From: Acanthococcus lagerstroemiae
Lineage: Eukaryota; Arthropoda; Insecta; Hemiptera; Eriococcidae
Assembly (NCBI GenBank): GCA_031841125.1
Contig: CM063109.1
Location: 5,618,321-5,682,320, forward strand
Length of the DNA stretch: 64,000 bases
Direction of reading: 5' to 3'
Part shown: in pieces, positions 11,627 to 29,633 of the stretch
How positions within the stretch are numbered: position 1 is the first letter of the stretch
Layout: each line of letters begins with the position of its first letter
Translations under genes and position numbers: made by a program
The notes under the pieces: model-generated
Told to the model about the DNA's origin: nothing
Databases searched by the model: none
What the model saw: only the letters and a program-made list of their open reading frames with translations

Positions 11627-11909
11627 GGATGGGGGGGGGGGGTGTGGTGAAAGTCCCAACTGAGTCAACTCAAACTTCCCAAGTACCAAAGCAAGAAATA
11701 AAAACGTTTCGACTTGTTGAATTTTCCCAACTTGTCAACTCAAAATTCCTAAGTACATATCAAATTATCAAAGCAAAAAAAAAACCGTCCGACTTTTTGG
11801 GTTTCCCAACTCTACCGAAATTTCCTAACTCCGCCTGACTGAAACGGTAAATTTTTCCCGTTCCTGAATAGAAAAGATCAGTCACCCCCCTCTGCCATGA
11901 TTCCCTTCC
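11627..11909. repeat. Relative of the interior MITE of the 6.4-9.5 kb composite
   Basis: It runs from a twelve-G tract through AGTCCCAACTGAGTCAACTC and CCTAACTCCGCCTGACTGAA to TCACCCCCCTCTGCCATGA. The same words in the same order occur at 8029-8275. It is a diverged copy with uncertain ends. Confidence 0.6.
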
Positions 11910-14454
11910 AGCGTCTTTAACAAGTATCAAAGAAAACAACGCTCTTCTGTTTTCTTACCGATAACAATGTTGAAATTCGAGTATCACCTCCTACCACCCT
12001 TCTCCATACACACAAAACGGTCACGCGATTATCCTCACCAGCTTGAGTCCATTACAGACGCGTACAGATGTGCACGTTTTAAAAATAACGTTTATTTGAG
12101 ATCCCACATTAAAACATAGAATACCACGTGAAAAATATACATTCGGTTAAAAAGACGACACGAGACGTTAGATTCTCTCAAAAATTAACATAACATGAGA
12201 AAAACGTAATTCGAACCGATGCGATACGACGCCATATCCGGTAAACCGGTGGTGACGAGCAACTAACGAAACCAAAATGACTCCGACGTTTCGCTGTTTT
12301 CGTATCGGCGTTCCAGGGTGAACATTCGATTCGATCAAATTTTCGTATCACCGGCTACTCGCATCGTTGAAACTACGCGAAATGTTAAAAGGTTAGGCGG
12401 GGTTACAAAATTCGAATATTAAAAAAAAAAAAAATAGAGAAAACAAAATGCGAACGTAAAAAATATAAACGCGATCGAAGGGTGACTGAAATTAAAGTTA
12501 AGAAAAAATAAAGAGTTAATAAAATCCGTACGACGTGGATAAATGCGTAACGTCGTACGATAATTCGAGTTAGCCTTTTGAGGCTCACTTTACCTTACAC
12601 AGGTATGTTATACAACGAACGTCGGTAACAGAAAAGGAATGTCAGTCATTCCTAGACCTACACAGGAACAAGACCTTCGACGTAATTATTCTCCGTCACC
12701 GGCTACACTTATTCGGCCGTCGAACGGAATCGCGAACGGTAACTCTGGTCGATACTCTATACCACAACACAGGGTGACTTTGCAATCAAGGGGCGACTTG
12801 GCACATGTATGTTTTCGTTACTTCTAAGAGCACGAGAGAAAAATAGAACGTGTGGCAACACTGACGCGTGACTTGTAACGCGTAAAACCAACTCGGTGTA
12901 ATTCCAAATATCCCAGGTAGCGTCATCAGCTCATTTTTGCAGAGCTTCAAAGAGCATAATACAAATTACATTATTGAAATTTGTTCAAATAACGAGCGAA
13001 AATGAAAGTGAACTGTATGCGTTGGTATCATTACACGCAGAATTTGATTAGTCATGATACATGTAAACTATTGTGTAATAATCAGCACAGTGATGTAGCA
13101 ATTGGTAAAAAAAAAAAAACCTGGAAAAAAGGGCGGGGTGAATTTGCACAGAATTTGTATTTGAAGCCATTAAGCGATCAGTTTTGGTATTCTGTCTTAT
13201 AGCTAGTGAACAAAGACGTACAAGTCGGATGTTCGCGCATTTTAGAGATGCTGAGGACATACATTCGTGTATAAGTGTCTCTCAGGTTTTCAAAGGAAGA
13301 TCTCATGCGATTATTTCTAATGATTTTTGGAATAAAGGAAGAGTACAGTTCTCATGGCTAACACCCCTCCCCCCTACATCAGCATACTTAGTATGTTGAT
13401 TTGCGGTTACGTCGTATGTATATTTTTCAATAGACAATACTACAACTTTTCCCCCATTCATTCATGAATGTGTGCACTGTCACCCCATTACGGTACCACT
13501 TGGCACAACCATTTCATAATTCTGTTGAAAAATTTGTAGGGCGGTATCACAATCTCTTGGGAAATGTATTTCACAATGTCAAAGAAAAATTACAAGAAAA
13601 TTCCGGGTTTTCTAACCCAATTTTTTTACAGTCTACAGAGTGTATGAAACTTGAAAGTACAGAAAAAAGGGAGCGAAGTCACCCCGTGCTACGGTAATTT
13701 CAACACCCAGTCACGAGCACTCGAGAGAATTTTCGAACTACACGAGGAACTTCCCGAATCAACGAAGGGACGATTGGTTTTACTCAAGATAGTGTCCGAT
13801 TTTCGGTTTCCTAGCCCGTACTGAAACAATCTCAACAAATAGAGTGCAAAATGTCGTTAACAACCGGGCTGGAAAACGTATCCAGTCCGAAAGATCGTTT
13901 GAGATATTCAAATTAGTATCTTATCGTTCGTTAGTAACTCTGAAGTTGCTTATTCGTACTATTCTGACGTAGAATAAAATCCGGTTTAATCACATTAGCA
14001 GTCTACAACACATACGTATTATATAATTAAAAAGAAAAAAGCGGAACGCAAAAATAAAAATAACATAACGAAATAGTTCGCACGACGCTACACTAACACG
14101 ATATAAAAATTACTTGGCAATAAAATTCAGTCTTGAAGTAAAGGCATACTGAGGACTCCGAATATGCAGATTAGTTTTCTTTGATTTACTCGAACCGCCG
14201 AGGACCAGCATGTACTATCTGCAAGGCAAAATCAGAAATTATAAATTCTTTGGCACAGGTACTTAAACCGGAGTATTTACACAGAAATAATCTACAGATT
14301 ATCCGTCTTCACTCAGATATCTGAGTCTCGGTATGTTCACCAATTTCTAATGGGAAATATCGAGAATGTGGACATATTTGCTTAGTTGATGAGCGGCTGT
14401 TTTGTTGACCGTCCAAAAAAGAGTACGATCTTTGCAGTCGGACTGGCCAAGGTA
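11910..14454. other. Largely unique DNA; possible far 3' UTR or unrelated non-coding
   Basis: No convincing coding exon was seen. CpG is commoner here than in the repeat-filled stretches. TTTATT at about 12091 would be an AATAAA polyadenylation signal for a minus-strand transcript ending near 12070. This could be a distal 3' end for the katanin gene or for another gene, but nothing in the sequence decides it. Confidence 0.3.
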
Positions 14455-14635
14455 TAGAGAGCCCTCCCCCACCACAACTCTTCGTCCTTCAACGCGACCT
14501 TCCTCCCCAGCTCCTTCCTCCAATATCAACTCCCTTTTAAGGATAGGCCCTAGAGAAATGAGCAATTGAGGGGCAGGGTAGGCAACCCGCAGTGTTTTTC
14601 TCCCGGAGGCGGTGGCGGACACGGCGCTACACCAT
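14455..14635. repeat. Direct repeat, copy 1 (pyrimidine-rich)
   Basis: From GAGAGCCCTCCCCCACCACA through GAGAAATGAGCAATTGAGG to the GGCGGTGGCGG end. It matches copy 2 at 14940-15122 in order and spacing. The DNA between the copies is also C/T-rich with similar short words, so a third, more degraded unit may lie there. Confidence 0.7.
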
Positions 14636-14939
14636 CCAGAAGCTCTCTCCTCCACAAAGGACCCCCCCCCCGGTGATGGGCTACCCTCTGCCAAACCCCA
14701 CCACAGCTGCCCTCCTCCATCACAGTCACTTTCCTTCACCACGATTCTCCTCACCCACCGCGACGCCCTTCCTCACCATGGCCGTCCTCCCTCTTCAGGA
14801 GCTCCCACCTCCACCGAGAAGCCCTCCCGGGGTACAGTACCTCTGATGAAACATGATATTAAACCACAGGGGAGGCCACCAGGAATTTATCCCCACAGAA
14901 GGGAAGGAGGAGGTGGTTTTTACTGTTTAGTTAGCATAT

Positions 14940-15122
14940 AGAGAGCACCTCCCCACCACAAATCCTCCTCGTCCTTCACTGCGATATTCCTCCCCCAAGC
15001 TCCCTCATCCTCCACCATGAACCCCCTCCCAAAGGTAGGCTACCCTTCGAGAAATGAGCAATTAAGGGGCAGGGTTGGCAACCCGCAGTGTTTTTTCCCC
15101 GCAGGTGGCGGCGGCGGCGGAT
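14940..15122. repeat. Direct repeat, copy 2
   Basis: Partner of 14455-14635. Shared landmarks are CACCACAA, GAGAAATGAGCAATTAAGG, GGCAACCCGCAGTGTTTTT and a GGCGG-rich end. Frames across this block are shadows of the repetitive composition, not genes. Confidence 0.7.
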
Positions 15123-16270
15123 TTTACTTATTTAGTATACAGAGAGAAGTATGTACAAAGAATAAGCTTTATCATTATTTTTAATAAATAAAAATAAGTT
15201 GTGCGAAAATTGGAATCTTGGCTAAGACATAGAGTAGTATATATTATGAAAATGTAAGAGGGAAATTTGACGTTGAAAGCAATGCACTGAATCTTCAAAA
15301 ATACAACTAGGAAGGGTATAGTAGTTTTTCTAGTTGGCTCATTAGTTTGACCATCCAATTACGACAGCTACTGAAAATGCCATTTCGGAAAACTAGTAAA
15401 GGAGTAGCCTAGTTACCTGAACTACCTCTAATACTTGCCATGTCTGAAACGGTTAGATAATTTTTTCAGTTTCAGTGTTGAAAAACTTGTAATTTTTCAG
15501 AGATGGAGCAAACTGCTAAATTTTCATTTTTCTATAAATTAGAAAGTCTTACGAACTGAATTTCGACTGTAAGTATGTAACTGTAGTAATTCCAATTTTT
15601 TATGATTTATGATCATTTCCGACAGAATTTACACTTGTCAATCACTCCAGTTTTCAACATCACAACACGACTTCGTTGGTAAATTTAAAATTTTCAATAA
15701 TTTACACTCTTAAGTTATAATAAACTGCCCAATCACGTTCTTTTCCTTTATTCTTTCGCGAATTTCAAAATTCTGTAAATGTTTGGAGTTTTACTAATTT
15801 AACTTTGTAATTTTTGTAATTCAATTTTTTGTGACCTGTAATTGTCTTCAATAAAATTCACATTTGCTGATAATTTTTAAATTTCTTGCATTTTCGTACA
15901 TTTCAAAGTCTCAATAAAAATTTACGGTCGGGTAGTTAGTTTCAGCATTGTTACAAGTACATACATAAGTAGATTTGCTTTTTTTTTTTTTAATTTTTAA
16001 ATAAGTTGGTATTTTATCAACAACTTTCAATTTTTAAAATTGCTTTTGCATTCGTGAAAATAAACGGGAACCAACACGTAACATCCAATTAATTATCGAT
16101 CCGTGCAAAATTACGTTCAAGATCCTACCGAGTGTAGTCTCACTCCCATACAGTGGCCTGAAACTCCAAAAACGGGAACATTACTTGCCCTCGAGAATAC
16201 ACCCACCAAGTAATCATCCCGGAATGCTTGTATTTTTGAGGTGTCGAGTCACGGAGCGAGTTTCATCAAT
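15123..16270. other. AT-rich intergenic or downstream DNA
   Basis: No coding potential or mobile-element end recognised between the direct repeat and the katanin polyadenylation signal. Confidence 0.5.
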
Positions 16271-16276
16271 TTTATT
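16271..16276 (-). other. Candidate polyadenylation signal of the katanin gene
   Basis: TTTATT on the plus strand gives AATAAA on the minus strand, about 150 bases past the katanin stop codon (TGA, 16426-16424). This is the nearest canonical signal and implies a short 3' UTR ending around 16250. Confidence 0.5.
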
Positions 16277-16423
16277 CAATTCGATTAATTTTTAGAAATC
16301 AATTTTTTTTTTTACATCAGTAGCTAGAAAAGGAATGCAACAGCGGCACAAAATTAATAAAAAAGTAACAGTTGAAACACTTACAATGGTCATCTGACTA
16401 GGCGGAGATTCGAACATTTACTA

Positions 16424-22438
<6,015 letters not shown>

Positions 22439-22443
22439 TACCA

Positions 22444-23210
22444 CTGGAACAGGTATAAATACATAAATCAACGCTCGATCATTACTGCGTTCTTACTAGC
22501 TGTGGAACACGATGAACAGCACCGAATTTAGGTGCTCTGCCGAAATCGACGCGCATTCGTTAATTAAATTAAATCTCGCCAAGACAAAGGTAGGTACATA
22601 TAATGAATCTAGTATATACCACAGTCCGAAGTTTCCATCGGATGAAGAAGATGCTAATGATTTCGGCAGGGTCGTGAAAACTGGTTAATTTGATTGTGAA
22701 TTGTGACGAGTTCGAAATTATGCTAATTTACTAACTAATGAAATAATTTACGAAATCGAGTAAACTAGAATACTGAAAACCAGTACAACTGCCCCATACT
22801 AATCAGCATGACAGATAAACACTGAAGACAGCACTAAACTACTGAACACAGTACGCGATTACAGAGAATTGAATCATTGAAGAGTTGCTCGATGCAAATA
22901 TCTTCAACGAAATGCGACCCTAGCGCTACGGACGTGCTTACGGAAGTTTGTGCGAACATCGAGGTTAGTGGAGTGCGGGTGTGCGGGAGGGACGCTCAGT
23001 AGGCAGCACGGCAGACGGCAGTCGACAGTAATATCGACAGCAGCTACTCGACTGTAATCCGCAACTCTAGTTGCTATCATTTTCGATGTTCTAGTGATTT
23101 AACTTGGAAGCTCGAAGTTGTTCTGGAAACAAGGTCGCAGCGAACGAGGGACGGGGCTGCCTTCTAAGAGGCTTAAGGCTTAAGGCTGCAGATCGAATTG
23201 GCAATTTCAC
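22444..23210 (-). promoter_or_regulatory. Probable upstream region / 5' exon area of the katanin gene
   Basis: Immediately upstream of the first coding exon, which begins after a CAG acceptor at 22444-22446, so at least one 5' non-coding exon should lie to the right. The stretch 22910-23160 is richer in CpG than its surroundings and is free of recognised repeats, as expected near a transcription start. No TATA box or initiator is claimed. Confidence 0.35.
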
Positions 23211-24423
23211 AAGAGAAACAAGCGCATCAGATAAATGAGAACAGAGTTTTCAGAAAATAACCACACGAAAATTTGAGTTCAGAGACGCCGGAGCCGGGAC
23301 GAGGAGGGAGGGCAGAGAGGTAGTTACCTTCTTCCGACTCGTAAAACTGGGGAGGCATTAGTATTATATTGTTCCCCCTACCCCGGTTCAAAGAAGAAAA
23401 TTGTAAGAATGAGAGCTCACCAACAGGAAATGGTACGTGACCGAGGAAATAGACTCGATGCACATTTTTCTTCGACTCGGAGAAAGAAAAATTGTGTATG
23501 TTCGTCTGAAAAAAGTTCTATTCCCGTCACAGTTGAGTTGGGTGGTAGGCAAAGAGGTACTAGCAACACAACAGCGAAACTGAGTAAACTGAATTTAAAT
23601 CTGAGCATAAAATATATTCAGCTCTATGTGAATTCCACATGTCTGCCGGTTGTATAGAAATGATCCCTCCCTCTTGTTCAGGTGTTACCAGCAATATTGG
23701 TATCAAAATTGCAGTAACGTTGTCTCGGTTCTCAACATTTCTTCAAACTGAGTCATTCTAATGTACTTGCATCACGTGACCCTTACGTTACCTGTTAACT
23801 TCACAAGCGGATTTTATAGTCTAAACGAGTTGTCTAATGAGTAATGACATAAGATAAAGAAGGCTTTTGAAATTTAAAGTGCTAAAGTTTAGTTTCTTAA
23901 AGGGTCAAACAATTCTTCCCCTCGCCTATGGAGGGCCAGAAATAGGTGCATCAACGTAGAAATTTTAAATATATCAAAACACACTGAACCAACCATCGAC
24001 ACAAAGGTTTCTTAGAAACCCCTAATTTAGGGCTTTTTGGGGTCATTTAAGAAAAATTGTAAAATGTCTTTTCTGCGTGGAATTTAATGAGAAATAATTT
24101 TTGTTGGAAAAGTTTCCGCCTGCCCAGTCAATATTTTTCAAGATTCTTGGGAAAACTGAAATCTGGAGGACGTTTTTAGTCCCTAGAGAAGGTAACCCTA
24201 CCGTAACGACGCACGACTTTTGATACGCTCATTGAGGAGCTAGTCTAAAGAGATGTGTGAATTAAAATTTTTGCCAGACTTCTAGTGCTTCTAAGGGGAG
24301 GGGGCTAGAAGATGATTCACGTGATTCTTATTATACGGCATTCAATTTATATGATTTTAAAATTGATAATTCCAATTTTCAGAATAAATGTTCACATCTG
24401 TGCTCCCGTTGTTTCTCTACTTA
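23211..24423. other. Unassigned DNA
   Basis: No gene, RNA or complete element recognised. Confidence 0.45.
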
Positions 24424-25068
24424 GCTACAGCCCCGTAGCCAAGGTGGGGGGGAAGCTGGGGCTGAGCCCCCTCTAGACAAACATACCCCACCATTAAAAA
24501 ATTATCATTACGCTGAACGAGAAAGAAAGAAGAGATGAAGAGAATTAATATCACAGAAACATTTTCAAATTTAGAACAAAAACTTAGCTAACTAATTTGG
24601 GACTCTTGGGTTGGCAGACCCATAGCCAGAAGGGTGCTAGGGGGTGCTGAGCATTCCCTAGTGCTTGCCGGAGCCCCGCAAAACTTCGTGAATAAAAATA
24701 ACGAATTCCTTATATTTTTCTCGATAGTTTTGTTCAAAACTTTTCTTTCCACTACATTTTAATGTTTATAAACTTGGCAATACTGATTTTACTTCGAAAG
24801 ATAGTTCCTTATTCTTTATAATTCGCAAACACAGTGGAAGGCTCACGATCCAGTTCACATTGAAGTATCGATGGCAGATACTTGAATGGCTTTAGTCCAC
24901 AGAAATATAATTTTTCATTTCCAAATGTTCGAAAAATCGATCGTTGTAATTGTTAATCTTTTTTCACGCGATATATTAAATTTTTTATCAGTGGGTTGTC
25001 GGTAAGTTGAATGACCCGTTATGCATAATTATGAATTTTGAGGTTCTTATTGTAACACTGTAAATTTG
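24424..25068 (+). repeat. Compound hAT-like repeat block, copy 1
   Basis: It opens with CAGCCCCGTAGCCAAGG and a G tract. A second hAT-like start, CAGACCCATAGCCAGAAGGG, lies at about 24619, followed by GGTGCTGAGCATTCCC. The rest (GTGAATAAAAATAACGAATT, AACTTTTCTTTCCACTACAT, GGGTTGTCGGTAAGTTGAAT) reappears in inverted order at 29634-30212. The hAT-like MITE next to each copy is also inverted, so the two are one large compound unit in opposite orientation. Confidence 0.7.
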
Positions 25069-25270
25069 CTACTTTTTTTTTCTAGAATGCTTGGTTTATA
25101 TATTGTAAGCCTAATGTATCAGTGGCTGAAAAAATTTACGGTAAAATCCAAAAAATGCAACGCGATAAAGATTCGACTCTTAACTTGTCCGAATTCGAGC
25201 CTGAACAACGAACCTCAAGTTTCATCAAACTATTCGAATATACAGCCCAGCAGCTGTTCTACCCCTGATT

Positions 25271-25540
25271 CAGTGGCGTAGCCAAGATTTTCCCAAGGAG
25301 GTTGGGAGGGGGGCAAAGTAAGATTTTTAAGGGAGATAAAGTCGAAAATTGAGGTATTTTTTAGAAATCACCGATATTAGAAAACTATTATTTTACAAAA
25401 ATGAAGGTAACATTACTGCTCGAGGAAAAATTTCTCAAAAAACGTGTTTCAAAGGCGAAAAATTTCTCGTTTTTGCATATATTACATTTAACTTAGGGGA
25501 CACTAGCCCCCTTCACCCCCTCCCCTTGGCTACACCACTG
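25271..25540. mobile_element. hAT-like MITE, CAGTGGCGTAGCCA family, copy 1
   Basis: Ends CAGTGGCGTAGCCAAG and CTTGGCTACACCACTG are inverted repeats. The interior matches two other copies (25880-26155 and 29386-29623, both inverted), including GATATTAGAAAACTATT and CTCGAG. No coding capacity. An 8-bp target duplication is not evident for this copy. Confidence 0.75.
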
Positions 25541-25879
25541 TCTTGTAGAAATCTTCACATTATATACTATGTGTATCCTCAAGCTCTCCCCCTGATAAAC
25601 AGTCAGCACCCCTACCAAAGATGGCTGGCTACGGCCTGCTTAGTTAATCTGGATGAAATTCAAGTTAGAGCCTATTCTCGCTCCGCCTGTGAGCATTACC
25701 GAGAATAATACGGGTTCCTCAGTCCCAACCCCCACAGAAAATTATATATGTAAAGGAAAAGCGGAGTTGTGCTGCACAAATTCACGAGCGAAAAAAATGT
25801 TAGCTCTTCTTCATTCTTAAAAGCTATTTGCGTTTATACCCATAGGACTTTTTGAGACCCATCGAGATTTAATTCAGAA

Positions 25880-26155
25880 TAGTGGCTAAGCCAAGGAGGA
25901 CAAAGGAGGCGAAGGGGACGAATTCCCCCTAAGGCACCTGAAATTGAATGTGAAATGTGCAAAAATGAGAAATTTTTCGCCTTTAAAACACGCTTTTTCA
26001 AAAATTTTTTGCTCGAGCAGTAATTTTACCTTCATTTTCATAAAATAGTCCTCTAATATCGGCGATTTTAAAAAAATTCTTCAATTTTCGCTTTTTCTCC
26101 CTTGAAAATCTTACTTTGCCCCCCCCCCCTTGGGAAAATCCTGGCTACGCCACTG
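25880..26155. mobile_element. hAT-like MITE, CAGTGGCGTAGCCA family, copy 2
   Basis: Inverted relative to the copy at 25271. The right end GGCTACGCCACTG is intact and the left end is TAGTGGCTAAGCC. Flanks ATTCAGAA (25872-25879) and GTTCAGAA (26156-26163) match at 7 of 8 positions, as expected for an aged 8-bp hAT duplication. Confidence 0.8.
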
Positions 26156-26194
26156 GTTCAGAATAACTGACTAATCGGACTCATGTCTTAATTG

Positions 26195-26345
26195 GATACT
26201 CACAAGGTTCCTTAAGATTGATTTTGTCTGCGTTGGGACTTCTTGGAACTGATTCGGAGTCTATTAAGACCCGTTAAAACTTACTGAAACCGTGCTCGAG
26301 AATACGTTCAAACTCTTGAAGTAGTGTCATTCTAACTTTGTCAAG
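26195..26345. repeat. Degenerate ~21-bp minisatellite, partial
   Basis: Loose recurrence of GAGTCT, AGACCC, ACTTCTTGGAACT and related words at about 20-base steps, the same style as 17345-17760. Confidence 0.35.
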
Positions 26346-26526
26346 AATTTTAGACTTTTCTGCATCTGCCAGAAACGCACTGAATAAGCATTTTGGTTGG
26401 GAAATCACGGAGAAAGGCAGTTACCGTTTTTTCAAATTCAAATTACACAATGGGAATTCTGCCAGCTGGAATGATTTTGAGATTGTCGAGTAAAGAAAGG
26501 AAACAGATTGCAAAAAGCAGTTCAAA

Positions 26527-26600
26527 CATGGGCGTACCCAGCGAGGGGCAAGGGGGCGATCCCCCCGCCCTGAATTTTGAAAAAAAATTATGTTCCAGTG
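26527..26600. repeat. Isolated hAT-like end
   Basis: ATGGGCGTACCCAGCG, then GGGGCAAGGGGGCGATCCCC, resembles the subterminal G/C-mirror of hAT MITEs here. No opposite end found. Confidence 0.4.
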
Positions 26601-26765
26601 CTCATAAGATTATTTTCGAATATTTAAAGCCAACTAAATAAAATTCGCAGAAAACAGGATTTCTATTTCATCAAAGGGACATACATTCGTAGATACGGTT
26701 ATCACTTCTACGAGAAAAATCCGGCAGTATTTGAGTTATTTCTGCTCATCTTTAGATGATCGGAC

Positions 26766-26991
26766 CAGGGGTGTGCCGCAGGAAAATGATTAGGGAAAGG
26801 TGGGGAAAGCCAAAGTATCTCAATTGGGAAGTTTCACAGTTTGTGAGTATAGCAAATGAAAACACTTTTGATTTTCCTTTACTGGCCTGAGTTGGAAAAA
26901 CAAGCAAAAACTTGGCGAAAATCTCAAAATATCCAACTGAAGCCAACTGTCCAACTTTCGGGGGAGACTCCCGCCTTTCAGTACGTCCTTG
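26766..26991. mobile_element. hAT-like MITE related to the 7.7-kb family
   Basis: It starts CAGGGGTGTGCCGCAGG and ends CTTTCAGTACGTCCTTG, an imperfect inverted pair. Flanks GATCGGAC and GACTGGAC match at 6 of 8 positions. The interior has TTGGAAAAAC and CCAACTGAAGCCAACTG, like the element at 7690. Confidence 0.5.
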
Positions 26992-28234
26992 GACTGGACC
27001 TCAATACGACTAAAGTTTACCTACGAATGTAAGCATCCATTATTCGAATTTCTGTCGCATAAGTTAGAGTAGTACATTCCAAAATGAAAGTTTCACTCAA
27101 AGCTAGTCGTAGGTGAACCAGAAATACAAGCAATAGCGAAATATGTATTACAGAAAGCTTGTCATAGGTTACGAAAAGGTGCACTACAGGTTCGTTAGTT
27201 CGTTTCCAGCTTCACACCCACAGCGAACAGCTCAAAGATTGATTCGCTCGAATAATGATCCCACACAATAGTCAAGATTTTTTTAATATTACGTGTCCCT
27301 ACTTACATACTCGACATTATATCAGCTATAAACGAGCGTCGCACTAGTAACGTGTTATTCATTGGAAGTTATTTCATTTCGCTTATTACTCCAGTATTTC
27401 TTCTTTGTATCACCATAAAACGTCTCCTCTCCGGTCAAATGCCTTTAGCTTTAAATCAAGAGAGCTGTGGAACTAACATCGCCTCAGCAGAATAAGATCA
27501 GATATATGCAGTCACGTCAATCAATAATCAAGATATCGATTGTTGTACGCAATTTTAAGTACCACGGACTCTGCAGCGAATCAGTCTGCACAGTCTGTTG
27601 AGGCCCTCACTGGCTCCTCTGGCTGGGCAATGCTCGATGAGTTACTCGAGTAGCCGCACAAAGCACAAAACAAGAAACAATCGGACATGTTTTCGGTGTT
27701 TCGTTTTTGATGCGTGTGGTTTTAACCGGTTGAAAGACGTAATTAACCTATTTTACGAGCATCTACATAAAGTTTAAATTAAAATGCGGTACCGTTATAT
27801 ATTTTTAACAACGCACAGTAAACACGTTCCACCTAATGCAACTTTTCGAACGCACGTGGGTTCGTGTAATGGTTCGCGTACGATGACGTAACTGAAATTG
27901 GAAAATGACTTGCGAAAAACTCTGCAAATGGGAAATGAGATGTAAGATTTTTGATTTCATTAGGTACGTACTACGTACATAATATGTAGGTATCGTGCAA
28001 CATCCTTCCAGAATAATAAAAGATCATCTTTAAATTGAGAAGGAACGAGCTTTCAGTACAAAAGTGTGCGGGGGAGGGGTTATGACCAGAGACAGAACGA
28101 GGAGAAGGACGTGACTTCCACACGAATCTTCGGAGTCAACAGTATCGAGCAAATTGGACCACTAAGTCGACATTTTGGACACTTTTATTTTAGTTTGCGT
28201 GGAAATTTTGAGCAGGCATCTTTCAAAAAGTTTG
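26992..28234. other. Unassigned DNA, partly CpG-containing
   Basis: No gene or mobile element recognised. The stretch 27540-27900 looks unique. Confidence 0.4.
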
Positions 28235-28640
28235 CACTCGGTTTTAGCTCATTCAGTTTTCGCACGGACAATATTTGCAGGCCTACATACACGCCTCCTT
28301 ACACACACACACCAATAGGCCACGCAACGCCCCAGGGTATGACTTAGGTGTTTATCAACTTTAGAGTAGCCCATATTTCACCAATATTCGAATTCTTCCT
28401 CCCCTTCTTCGGATTCGTGCCACTAAAACCGAGAACAAATTTTCCCAAGTATGAGAACCATGCTCCTCCCCCTACATACCCACCGACAGGCCACGCGACG
28501 TCCTGGGTATGACTTAGGTGTATCAACTCTAGAATGGAATTTATTTTACCAACATTCGAATTTTTCTCTCCTCTTCCTCGGCTTCATGCCAATAAAAATG
28601 AAAACAAATTTCCCCAAGGTTAACATAAATTAAAGGGGAT
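28235..28640. repeat. Tandem repeat with ~172-bp unit
   Basis: GGCCACGC occurs at 28318 and again at about 28490. The whole interval GGTATGACTTAGGTG .. ATCAACT .. ATTCGAATT .. CCTCTTC .. AACAAATTT repeats in order. A partial earlier unit begins near 28235. Roughly 2.3 units are present. Confidence 0.75.
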
Positions 28641-28727
28641 AACACGTAGCCTACTTTAAGAGGGTTAAAATTCAAATGAGGAGTAACAGAGATGCTGCGT
28701 TTTTCATCACATCTTTTGCTGGAGGGG

Positions 28728-28800
28728 TCTGGTTGACCGAATATGGACAGTGCACTGGTCTCGGAATCCGGCGGTTCCGGGTTCGCAGGAGCGAAACTAT
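28728..28800 (+). repeat. tRNA-headed SINE, head only
   Basis: GGTCTGGTTGACCGAATATGG contains an A-box-like stretch, and GGTTCCGGGTTCGCAGG ends with a B-box-like GGTTCG. It matches the head of the SINE at 34703-34921. The tail is missing and a G tract follows. Confidence 0.65.
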
Positions 28801-29385
28801 GGGGGGGGGGTTGAAACACACACCCCCTGCAATAATTTGGCAGTCGGCAAATTTTGAAACAGTTCATTCGAATTTTTCATTTTTTATGAATGTTTTATTT
28901 ATTTTTTTCAATTAAAAAATATTTCGATTAAAGAATCGGCAAATTTTTAATTTTTAAAAGATTTTGTCGGCGAATTTCTAGTTTTCAAAAACTATTTGTC
29001 GGTAAATTTTTCTTCTTCACCTCCCCAAACTGAAAATCAAATTTCATTTCTGAAAATGGAGTACCCGGGACTCCTGTCAGAGACTAAGTCAAAAGCCGAA
29101 GGTTTCAAGCTGAGTATCGAACGTTATCTGAAAGGTTGAAACAAAGCTGAAATGTGGAAGACATTTCGAAAATCTGAAAGTCGGTAGCAAACGTTGAATT
29201 TCGAATTTCAATGACTATTCTGTTCTTACTAGATATCTGTTTGACCTAGCGCCTAAAAATTAAGAAAGCTGAAAATTTTATTAAAACCTAAAAGCACGCC
29301 CTTAGTCAGCCATCTGCGGTAGGTGGTGCTGACTGTTTACCGGGGGAGGCTTGAGGATACGCATAGTATATATTATATGAAGAGG

Positions 29386-29623
29386 CAGTGGTATAGCCAG
29401 GGGGCAAAGGGGGAGAATTCCCCCAAGGCAACTGGAATTGAACGTAAAATATGCAGAAATGAGCAATTTCTCGCTTTAAAACACGTTTTTTCGAAAAATT
29501 TTCGCTCGAGTAGTAATTTTGCCTTCATTTTTATACAATAGTCTTCTAATATCGGTGATTTTTAAAAAATACTTGAAAATCTTACTTTGGCCCCATCTCC
29601 GGAAAATCCTGGCTACGCCACAG
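29386..29623. mobile_element. hAT-like MITE, CAGTGGCGTAGCCA family, copy 3
   Basis: It starts CAGTGGTATAGCCAGGGGG and ends GGCTACGCCACAG. Interior AAACACGTTTTTTCG .. CTCGAGTAGTAATTTTG .. CTTCTAATATCGGTG matches copies 1 and 2. It abuts the inverted compound block at 29634, mirroring the arrangement at 24424-25540. No clear duplication. Confidence 0.75.
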
Positions 29624-29633
29624 ATTGAATTTT

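Noticed and set aside
14347..14941. Pro/Gly-rich open frames on both strands
   Set aside because: They are by-products of the pyrimidine-rich direct repeats.
25271..25540. 8-bp target duplication for the first CAGTGGCGTAGCCA copy
   Set aside because: Flanks CCCTGATT and TCTTGTAG do not match.
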